DNA of 64,000 bases from Crossaster papposus. Its lineage: Eukaryota > Echinodermata > Asteroidea > Velatida > Solasteridae. The notes under the pieces are model-generated. The model was not told where the DNA came from. It did not search any database and saw nothing but the letters and a program-made list of their open reading frames with translations. Positions 48,966-60,200 of this stretch are shown here, one piece after another. The translations under genes and the position numbers were made by a program. The stretch covers positions 434,001 through 498,000 of the forward strand of contig JBAIAA010000416.1 in assembly GCA_037893245.1 (NCBI GenBank), given 5' to 3'. Within the stretch, counting starts at the first letter, position 1; each line of letters opens with the position of its first letter.

Positions 48966-49619
48966 ATTGCCGTATATATTTATACAAAAACAAGGAACAC
49001 CGATGAAAAATGTAGAAATAATTTAAGCGAGAATCGGTTGCTGGACTGTTTGCAGTTACAGCGGCCACACTTCCCAACGTAAAAGTAATTTCCTCTGATC
49101 GTCGTGCGGTTTATTACGATTCCATGTAATTCGCGTACTACTACGTGTACATGTACTGAGGTTTGCTCAATGAATGCATTGTTGCCGTGTGAACGCTGAC
49201 GATTCGAAATTCATTAGCCTGTGGAGTATGTGTACCGTTGAATACGTAAACACGATGGCACCACGTATGTTACGTAATCATTGAAAAGTGGTAGTGTGTG
49301 TATACAAAAATGATGCATTTATGATATTATTCTTATTTGTAAGTAAAAAAATTGTAGTTCAATTTGCTAATTTATATAGAAAGCACACTCTTCTCTTTTC
49401 TATATTTTCTCCCTTCGTTTTGGGGTGTTCTGATAAAAACTGTCAAATTTACTGAAGCGTGTTAACTTCCGCTTGGTCTCCTTTCTGCAACTTTATACAC
49501 ACACTATGAAATGTATTGGGGGATTATGCTGTCTGGGCTGTTTTCCAGATGAGGCTCATCACCATCACGAAACTGCATGAATTTAGCCAAAACGGAGACG
49601 AAGTTTGGGTTAAGAAAAG

Positions 49620-50405
49620 AAGAGTATAAAACGGGCGCGTGGAGTACAGCGGGCGCAAGACGGGTACATTGGAAGTAAAATAGAAGTATAAAACGGGCGC
49701 AGTGGGGTACAGCATGGAGGAATAGCGGGCGCAAGTCGGGTACATTGAAAATAAAATAGAAGTATAGAACGGGCGCAGTGGGGTACAGTACAGCGGGCGC
49801 AAGTCGGGTACATTGGAAATAAAATAGAAGTATAAAACGGGTGCAGTGGAGTACAGTACAGCGGGCGCAAGTCGGGTACATTGGAAATAAAATAGAAGTA
49901 TAAAACGGGCGCAGTGGAGTACAGCATGGAGGAATAGCGGGCGCAAGTCGGGTACATTGAAAATAAAATAGAAGTATAAAACGGGCGCAGTGGGGTACAG
50001 CGGGCGCAAGACGGGTACATTGGAAGTAAAATAGAAGTATAAAACGGGCGCAGTGGGGTACAGCATGGAGGAATAGCGGGCGCAAGTCGGGTACATTGAA
50101 AATAAAATAGAAGTATAGAACGGGTGCAGTGGAGTACAGTACAGCGGGCGCAAGTCGGGTACATTGGAAATAAAATAGAAGTATAAAACGGGCGCAGTGG
50201 AGTACGGAGGCGGGCGCAAGTCGGGTACATTGGAAATAAAATAGAAGTATAGAACGGGTGCAGTGGAGTACAGTACAGCGGGCGCAAGTCGGGTACATTG
50301 GAAATAAAATAGAAGTATAAAACGGGCGCAGTGGAGTACGGCGGCGGGCGCAAGTCGGGTACATTGGAAATAAAACTAAAAGGAGAGATATAAAACGGGC
50401 GGGGT
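49620..50405. repeat. Minisatellite, about 11 units of 63-78 bp
   Basis: Units contain CGGGCGCAAGTCGGGTACAT, then TGGAAATAAAATAGAAGTAT and AAAACGGGCGCAGTGGGGTA. Three unit types differ in a short insert (TACAGTACAG, ACAGCATGGAGGAATAG, or none). All three minus-strand frames stay open across most of it (247, 231 and 303 codons), giving 'LLFYFQCTRLAPA'-type peptides. This is explained by the lack of stop codons in the unit. Varying unit length makes a real protein unlikely. Confidence 0.95.
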
Positions 50406-50948
50406 AGTTAACCATTTCAAGTCAACCTGATATAAAATTGAGCACATATATACTCTAACATTCATTCTATTTCTACCGAGCACATTTTAATGAAGGCCTG
50501 CATAACCGAAAAGGAGATGGGTACATTCCATAAAACCACAAGAAACAGACGAAATTAACTACTACTGTATGTGAACTAAGCATGAAAACTGACATTTGGG
50601 TACGACTACATGTGCTGCTAAACCATATTACACTATACGGCCTGTCGTTTTGAAAAACTGTACACTTTAAATTGTTCATTTTCCAGATTGAAAAAGAAAA
50701 CCTACACCCTTACAAAGGTAGAAAACCTTCGAAATTATGCAAACCAACTAAAAACTCTTTGGTTCAAGGCAGAGAGTTAAATTTTGGTTTTAAAACCATA
50801 GCTAGTAAAAGACAAGAAATTGTTTAAATAGCAAATTACTAATTCTAATAGCTAAAAAAAAAAGGAAAAGAAAAACACCAAAATATATGCAACGCTGTGG
50901 ATAAGCAAAGTGAGATATTACAATACTAATTTTACTCAATCTGCCGAT

Positions 50949-50958
50949 TTTATTTATT
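50949..50958 (-). terminator. EIF3B: Candidate poly(A) signal of EIF3B
   Basis: Two overlapping AATAAA motifs on the minus strand, about 330 nt after the EIF3B stop codon. If used, the transcript ends before the minisatellite. Confidence 0.5.
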
Positions 50959-51285
50959 TTTAATTGTGAGGCTTCAGAAATTATTGTACTTAAGAAAATG
51001 TGAGAAACAATGATTTTGCTAAAATGAATCTGTGAAGATATAAAACTGACGCTCTTAAATTATGTAAACCGATCGTAATCAAATGCTACTTTCAAATTCG
51101 GTTTAACACAAAAGTGGAATTTATATTTAGAAATATTGACTGACGCCACAAAAATTCAAAACTAGATGTTATCACTGGGTGTACGACCACTGTTGTGGCT
51201 AGTTCAGATAGTCGTTATGTGGTGATTTGGCCCCGTGGGTTTGGCCCACAGGGGGAAGGGAATATGTACGTTAACGGCGTGGAGA

Positions 51286-54200
51286 TTACTCGCCCTCAAA
51301 TTCGTTTACTTCGATGACTTCTTCCCCAACAAAGAATTCAATAATTTCTTCCTCTTCCTCCTCCTCGCCAGCGTACATGCAGTCGGTATCTACACCTGAA
51401 ATCATTCAACAAAACAAAACGAGTTATTGCCAAAGTCACAGGACTATACTGTTGTAACATGTGACGTATTTTGACAAACTGAGACAAAACTTGTAAAACA
51501 ACCACCGATTTTCAGATTTATTAATATTTGTAATATTTCAAAGTGAACAAAGAAATCGGCAAGGCATGACTTGAACCTGCGACCTCTGGAATACTGGACC
51601 AGCGCTCTACCAACTGAGCTATCTTGCCCTATGTTGGCGGTCTCCGAAATTGTCAGTATCTTTGTGCGAGGGGGCTAGTCAGAAGTCATAAACACCAGAA
51701 TGTCGTGTGGCCAGAGAGGATCACGCCCGATTTAAAGAAACAACCTGGGAAGAGACATTGTGAGGATCTCTCAATGAGGATTCTCCCTTTTTGTATCTTA
51801 TAATACACAAATAAACCACAAGGGAAACTGACTAGGTACATTTGCATAAATTTGGGAGACCGCCAACATAGGGCAAGATAGCTCAGTTAATAGAGAGCCG
51901 GTCCGGTATTCAGGAGGTCTCAGGTTCAAGTCCCGGCTTTGCAGATTTCTTTATTCATTTTGAAATTTATGCAAATGTACCTTCCCACAAACCCAACATA
52001 TGCCAGCTACATATATGTGCACATATGTCCTTACCTTCTCGTAGCTCCGTGCGTATCTGCTTCTCCTCTTCATATATCTCCTGCTGCCTCTCACGTAACT
52101 GATTGAACTCATCCAACATCTGCTGTCGTTTCTCAATCAGCTCCTGCAAAGATCAAAACAAGGTACGGCTAAGGTTAGGCGGTGCTGTAGTTCAGTACAT
52201 CTCCATGTGTAGAAGTACAAGTAGTTTTAGTAAGGCAGAAAGGCGATGGAATATTTGGCTATAGGGCCATCACAGATCTGTGCCATACCATAGAGATCTA
52301 AAGCTGCGTTCGCATTGGACTAACTACTGTCAAACGTTACCGTACGTGATTGTCAACAATCCACAATGGTTATTCTTCTGAGCGTCTGCGCCTCATGTCT
52401 CGTAACTCACCTTGGATGCTTTGGAGTGACTCATCCGGTCCTTCAGCTCAAACTGTTTGCTGTAGGACTTCATGTTCTTTTTGAGATCCTATCAGAAAAT
52501 AAGAATCAACAGATTTTCAGTTTTTCAGTCGGTCAGTTTTCTTGTTTCTTTTCTGTCCACCACTACTGGAAAAAAAAACCCAACTATTATGAAATACTCT
52601 ACTTGACTGTTGGTGAATGACAGAAAGCATCCTGTAAAATTAGTGAGTGAGTGAGTTTTGGGTTTAACGCCGTACCGGCATCAGTGGCCATATTCACGGC
52701 GGGAATGTGTACAAATATAAGACAATAGTTAGTAATAAAAAAAACAATCAAGTGAACTGTGGAGAATATAAGGACTTGGAGTCGGAAGGAACAATTATCA
52801 CACAGGAAAAGAATGAGAACGATTCAAAAGAATGAAAAACGATTGTATAGAAGTATAACGATAGACTGATTCTAGGCAGTTTTCCAGGAGAATCCCGTGG
52901 AAGGCGGGCCACGGAGGATTCCCCAGACACACGGCACCCTGTCTAAATCCTGTAAAATTATAGCACCTGGTGTGCCATAATTTTCACGAAAAGTGTTATT
53001 TTTTTATATCAATTTCCAATGCTGGTCAGTCCACCAGCATTGAAAAAAACCCAAATAATACCTCCAATTTACCATATTTAGTTAGTCCACATATTTTTAG
53101 CAATCTATATAAAGGGGTACAAGCCAGCTAGACTGGTTCCCTGACTGTATAATTCCCCAACGTTTACAAATAGCTCTATTTCCTCTTAAGTGGGGTCTAG
53201 GAACAAGACTACAAGAACAAAATTGTTTTCTTGATTTTTTCCTCCAGCGTTTTTGCTAAACAATACTGACCCCCAAATCCATCCATTTCAAAAAATTACA
53301 GCAAAAGTAAATGATGAATATTCCCAATAAAGTTTGTCAGTGTATTTTTAGTTTCTTGAGTGAATGCCACGATCTCCGGCTATTGTACCTTGAGATGTTT
53401 CTCCGTCAGCAGAGATGGTTGACGAGGGCGCCAGAGCATCTGACAGAACCGTTCTGGGGCACACTTCTGCAGCAGACGACCCTGGAAGCTCCACACCCAG
53501 TAGGCATTGTCAACCTGTTAACCAATCGACAAAGAAAAATAGAGCTTTGCAATTTGGGCTTATTTAATACACCAGTTCGGTATTCAAACTGCGCAAGTGC
53601 ACAACAAAATTCAACTATTTTTCTCTCGGGATAAACACGGCAGACAAATGCACACAATGCTATAGGGGACGTGGTGACCAATCTGCATTCTGTGCAATTT
53701 TTTGTGCAATTGAAAAGACGATGACAATTTTTGTCCAAACAAAATAAACAATGAAATGTTTTTTCTAGAAAAACCAATTGTCAAATCTTGTGCACACGCG
53801 CAGTTGGAATACCGAAATTGGCTTATAAGGGCTAAACTAATTGAAATCATTCAATTTCCAAAACTTCAGAATTACATTCAAATTAATGTATATGTATATG
53901 GCCATGTCCATAAATAAGTGGCCCATTTTTTTCTGACAATTTTGTTATTTTATTATTTTGGACACATTCTTTGATGCTTCTATCTTCAATAGCCATTACA
54001 TACAATTTTCAATCAAACAAAATTAAAACAAAGCTTTAAATAAATTTTACTGACACTTGCATGGGAAATGTGGGAAATTATACAGATTAGCGGTAACCGG
54101 GTCACAAAAAAGTCTCCATTTTTGGACCCCTTATTTATGGACTGACCCATATGTCACCTATTCCAACGAAACTCTAAACAAGTCGCACATGCTGATTTTG

Positions 54201-57200
54201 TGCTACAACCGGTCACAATAAATATCTCACATCACATCATATGAATCTGTAACATCTGTTTTGGTGCTCAGTTGAAAGAGCACCGGAACACTGGCCCAAA
54301 GGTCATTGGTTCTAATCCCAAGGCTACTGACCTTGTGACTCCACCAGCTGACCCCGGTAATGACGTAGCGTCCAGTTGGGTCCCACTCCAAATCAGTCGC
54401 CATAAAATGCTCCGTCACATTCATGCAGGTCATGTCACCGGTGTCGATAAACTCAAACGTTCCGTTCATACTGGGATAGAGGGGGGTGGGGTTGAGAGAA
54501 ACATAAAACATTAACAGATTAATACACCATTATTATCATTAATTGTCAAAGTTACATGGATGATTGCCTCAGCAGTAACAAAATGACATCTGTTCTGAAA
54601 TTTACAACTGATTTTTTTTAAAGTAAGAATGGATTAGTTAGTTATTTTTTGTTATCCAGGCCTGTTAAAAATGTTGTAATACACGGACGACTCTATAAAT
54701 TTTGGGTGCAAATCGTTTTCCTGTGCATGTTACACCTTGGTACTTTGTACTTTGCTTTTTAAGTATCATTAAGTCATTCCAAAATGTATTCGTTCTGTTG
54801 GTGCATGTGGTTACCTGACTTCTTAACAATGAAACAGAGCAATTAATAGACGTCAGGGAATAATCGGCTTAGGAAACCAGACTAGTTGGCTTGCACAATT
54901 GAAAGCCTACCTGCGGAGTCCAGCCAGAACAATGAACTGTCCGGTCGGCGACCAGAAGATACAATTAGCCTGTCTTCTCTCTAGAGTCTCTGCAAAAAAG
55001 ATGGATAAAACAGCTCGTATGTTCAAAACTTACTAACTTCCTGAATAATTCAAGAACAATTAATTTGTTTATAACACTTGAGTCCCAAGAAGGTGATATT
55101 TCAATCTCTCAAACATCCTGAAGAAAAAAAATCAACATAATTAAAGCATTTATCCTTGATGTACTGGTTTTCGAGGGTGTAAGGATTAATGCCAAGCAAA
55201 AGAAATACTTTTGACGTTGCAGTTTCTTTTATGTATTCTCCTGAATCAGATTAGGCCTATCAAATCTGCGCTACATGTGTGGCATAGACGGTCAATCCTC
55301 GAAAACTAGAATCCTATAAAAACAGGTACATAGACGATACTCCTACAAAATAGTATTACTTCATGTACATGTATACGTCGCAACTTACTGACGAGTTCCA
55401 CTTTGCCCTTCTCGTGGATTTTATAGAAGCTGGCAGAGATTCTTGGCGCTTCGCCGTGCAGGCAACAGAACCGAGAGCCCATGGGCTCCCAGGCGAAGGC
55501 AGTGATAGTCTCCTTGACCTCCACCTGGTCGACGGGAATCTGTTTCTCTCTCATGCGGAACAACTCAAAATTCCACAACGACACCTGCGGGGATGGTACA
55601 ATAGAGTGATCCATTAAGACATGCCCATTACACACCTGAGGACAACTTATGGCGAGGAATCAGAGATTTCAAAATCTGGAGATATCAAAATAAGTTTATT
55701 CCTTTCATTATTTGTGACGCATTCTGGTTACGAAAAAAAATTAACGAAAAAACAACAACTTGAAAGCCTGATTGTGATGCACAAAACAAATCTTGACTGC
55801 CAGACAAAACGCTCAAACTTGGTAAAAAGTATTTTTTTTAAAATAAACTGTTTTAGTTCCAAAGCATTTTGACAGTCACCTTTTTATTCTTGTTGGTGTA
55901 GCGGTCAACCTTGACCCCCAGGTAATCGCCCTCCTTCTGCCAGTGAATCTTGCAGTCAGCGACGTTGTAGAGCGTCTTAGCGCGGAGCTCTTTTCGAGAG
56001 GGTAATTCCACCAGGGTGACCCTGGCTGGACTCTCACTGACCTCTGGCACCCAGTAGGCTATGACGTTGTCAGCGGGGGACCAGGCAAAATCCCTGCCGG
56101 ATAAAAACACAGCCACGTTTAACACCTTTCTTGGACTCTTTATCCCTCCCACTTTTCGTGCCAATACGGAGCTAATTACCATTTCTATCAAAACCTATAG
56201 TAACTCATGCACTACATGTATGAAAGAGGAATTTTTTTTAGTTTTTTTTTACAGGTTGTGTTAGTTATAACTGTAGCAGGGTTAATTTGGACGGAATGGC
56301 CAAACCCAAATTCCCTGCCAAATAAAACTTACTACCACAAAACCCTTTTTAATCTTTGGTTACCTTTGATAATCTTTGATAGTCCTTAAAATAATTGGAA
56401 TGAAGTCCGGTTAACACCTCCGTTTCTTGACCAGTTTAATTACTTTGACATTGCCCGGGCCCAGGTGCGGGCTTTGTTGCCATGAACCTAGATCCGGGAT
56501 GGGTTTAAGCCGGCATCTATGGGTAGCACACCCTGATATATTTTCAGCCTCGCTCGCTTCGTGCTGATTGCTGACACAATTCTGCTCGGAATTTTCTGAG
56601 CGTTTATGTGAGCCAAGACGACCTATTCGAAGACCATGGCGAGGTCTACAGCATATGTTAGAGGGTGCCTGCATCGGCAGCCTACGCACACTGCATACCA
56701 CAATTACGACGTCTGGCAACCAAGACTACTTCTTACCTAATGTCCGTAATCTTCATACTCTTTTTGTCCAGAAGGCCAAAGGACGGTGTCTCGTAGATGC
56801 TCAGCGTGTCCTGCGACTGCTTGGCAAAATACTTGCCATCGTGGTTCCATCTAAAAGGACGGTCCACAGAAAGATGGGTTGATCAAGTTAACGGTTGTCG
56901 ATTGTATGAATCAGCCAAAAATGCACTCCATTCTACTAATTATTCCTAACCCTGCTTAATGCAACAGAATGCACCAATGGTAAAAAGAAGTTGCAGGCCC
57001 CGAATTACACGGCGGCCACGACGGCCAGTGCCGTCGATGCCCTTGCAACTGGCCGTGGTGCCCCTCAAAAAAATACCCTTTTCACGGCTATAATGTTGTG
57101 CCCTTTTCCCCTGTTGGCCGTCGTGCCCTTTCCCCCATTGGCCGTCGTGCCCTTTTTATGAAAGTTAAATATTTACAAAGTTTGTGTTAGTTTTCAGCCT

Positions 57201-60200
57201 ACGATGCATCTTGTGCTTGTGACGTGTTTTAATGTATATCCAGCGCATTCCGCTCGAACGAGTCAAAGGAAGTTGCACTAGCGTAAATTGTTTACGTTCA
57301 ACGCATTCGCGACTCTCTCTGCACCCGTTGTACACGAACACCCGACATCTTTAAACAAGGGACCAGTCTAAAATAAAAAACATTGACCAACAGAGGGCGC
57401 TCTCTGTTGTTTGAACACCCTCTTCTGGTGGAATTGTTGCACCGCATGACTATTAACTAACGTGACAATCTTTTGTTCAACGGATCAATAGTTATTATCT
57501 TGGAAACTTGTTCAATAAAGAGGCCTGTTTTAGTGTTTAAGTAATGAATCAACAAAGTAGTTCGCCGTTGGTTGTAGTTTGTTTTATAACTTTCATAACT
57601 AAGTGGCCTTCGTGCCCTTTTTATTTTCAAATTCTAGCCTTGGTGCCCTTTCTACTGCCCTTGGTGCCCTCCCAAATTTTGAATACTCCAAGGCCAAAGT
57701 GGCCTTGCCCTAAAAAAATTGTAATTCCAGGCCTGAAGTTGCAAGTTGTTGCACCTAGCAGGCTTGCTGGACGGTACACCAGAATAACCCTACACAATGC
57801 AACAGAATCCACTGTTGCATGTTGTTGCATTTAGCAGGGTTCTATTTCAGCTGTGTCGCATTTTGTTGCATTTGACAGGATGCTCACAGAATACTCTGTG
57901 GGGGTTAGGGTTTAATCAGGTTAATTTTGTTCATGACTTACTTGAATATCGGCCAGTGTGCGGCGCTCTCACAATGGAAACCTCTCTTCTTTTTGCTCGT
58001 CTGTACGTCCCATATGATAATAGCTTGGGGGTCATCTCGCATGTCAATCAGAGGGCTAAAGGTCACCAGATACCTAAAGGCAGAAACAATTCCAAGAAGC
58101 CACTGAAATGTTTGTGCCCTTGGGCAAGACACTAAACTACAATTGCCTTTCTCCACTCAGGAGTATAAATAAGTACCTGTGAGGGTCGAGGTAAAATCTG
58201 AGAAGAATCTTTTAGGGCAAAGAGTTTGTGCTAAGGGATCTCAAGAAAAGAGATTTAAGTTTTCCTACTTTTCACACGGTGAGAATTCAATCAGTTGTAC
58301 GCCTGGATGGGCAAATCTCTTGATTTGTTCAAACTTGGGTCCGCCCCACAGTGCTATGCCTCGATGATGGAATGTGGAGAGGTAGGTTCCCTGCGGTGAC
58401 CATCTGACGTACGTCTCTGTCCATTGCTAAAGAAATCAACAACACACAACATGCAGTGTCAACCAAAACCCACTAACAATAATGCTTTCATATTTATACT
58501 TCTAGTATCATGCGCGGATCCAGGGGGGGGGCGCACCCGGCGCGCGCCCCCCCTAAAAAAATCTCGAGAAGATTGAGAAGATCTCGGCGTTGGGGCTTCG
58601 CGCCTCCTGCGCTCCCATATCTTCTCCCAATATATTATGTTGACAATTTTTGGCGCCCCCTCTAACCGAAATTCCTGGATCCGCCCCTGAGTATAACATT
58701 TGTCAATTCGGGCGATTCACAATGCAGTGCGCCACCAAGCGTTTGACTCAAAAGAGCCACTTTTAAACTTTACGGTCGACTTCTTCCGTACATTATACTG
58801 TAGTGAAATATATATTCTTCATTGTTCACGCGAGGTACAACACAAACATAAATGTATCTGGAAGCGTCGTTGATTAAAACATTGTTATATGCAGAAAAAA
58901 AATTGGAACTTTATTCGTGCGCGTCCAAAAAGACGTAAAAACTAATGAGTTCATGCAAAATGAATACCATTTTTCAAACTGATGCCGACTTTTCCCCATG
59001 ATGCACTGCGGGTACAGCAGGATTTGCGCCTCCAACGGCAGCTTCTAGGTAATGTGAATCGCTCGAATTATGCATTTGTATCATTTGAACTGCCAAAAGT
59101 TACTCAAACTAAAGAATGGTGCTTGACAATTAACCTGACAAAGTTTTAACCCTGTGAATGCTGTATATTGCGAGTAAATACTTTTCTTGCGGGTTTGTTT
59201 GACAAAAAATACTATTCCAAGATTTCAATTTTGACCAAACTTCTTATAGAAATTCCCAAAATGCTTTTCTAAGACGCATCTTTAGATTTCTTTTAGTACT
59301 TTTTTCAAAATGGGGAAACAAAACAGGATAAAATGGAGGACCAAATCAGGATGAAAGGAGGGCTTTTGTAGGCTTTCAGGAGTAGTCACTCAGAAAGATT
59401 GGTGCACATCTGTGATGGCCCTATATCAAAATATCTTTCTCAATTCATACTATGATTGTGTGCCAAATTTCATGCCTTAATCGTCAAGTGAACAATTTTT
59501 AACAAACTGCCCGACTGTCCACAGCATCATAAGCCTCATTTGGCATGTTCTGTACTCACAACACTTGTGCTCCATCCTCAACTAAGCTCTTGGAAGTACA
59601 GTGGCAGTACTCCTGCACCCGAAACCCTTTATCGTGTTGTTTACATTCGACAGTGTGTAACACAGTTATGAACAATATTTAACATGTTTTATGATACTTT
59701 TGAGTCGTGAGACAAAAGAAAATAGGAAATAGTAGGAATTTCATGAAAAACTAGGAAAAGGTAAGAATGCTTTACTGAATCAGACAGTTAAAAGTTAAAA
59801 TAAAAACTGGGACTACAAACTGCTAAAAAAACATTCTCACTTTTCTTTCTTCAACGACAGATGCTTCTGTGGATGAGTTTAGGAAGATGGCGGTCTTCTC
59901 CCCTCCGTCAAAGATGACACTGTACTGATCGTTACAGTCAGCATCTTGCAGCCAAAACCTCATATTGCCCTGCAAACCAGATACAAGACAAAACAACAGT
60001 GTCTATTTACAATGGAGAGAAGTGGTGAAAGATGTGTCCCAGGTTTTTTGTGTACATTTGTTTTTATTTCATTTATGCCTTATTTATGTCTGGCCAAATT
60101 AGACGGAACTGGGCATGGCCCAAAGTAGAAAACAAAATGAAATGGGAGATTTTTTTCTGGGGGATAAAATATGTGGAATAAAGGTGTTTTTAAGGAAAAA

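Larger units (their letters stand above)
48966..51285. other. Intergenic between copy F and EIF3B
   Basis: No gene supported. Holds the upstream region of copy F, the minisatellite at 49620-50405 and the probable 3' end of EIF3B near 50950. Confidence 0.6.

Noticed and set aside
49504-50415. Open frame of 303 codons on the minus strand
   Set aside because: It is wholly within the minisatellite, the other two minus frames are also open, and unit length is not a multiple of three, so the peptide changes frame between units.
51560-51632. Possible functional tRNA gene on the minus strand
   Set aside because: D arm is good, but the anticodon loop and T stem have mismatches and the last acceptor pair fails; it is also part of an inverted repeat.
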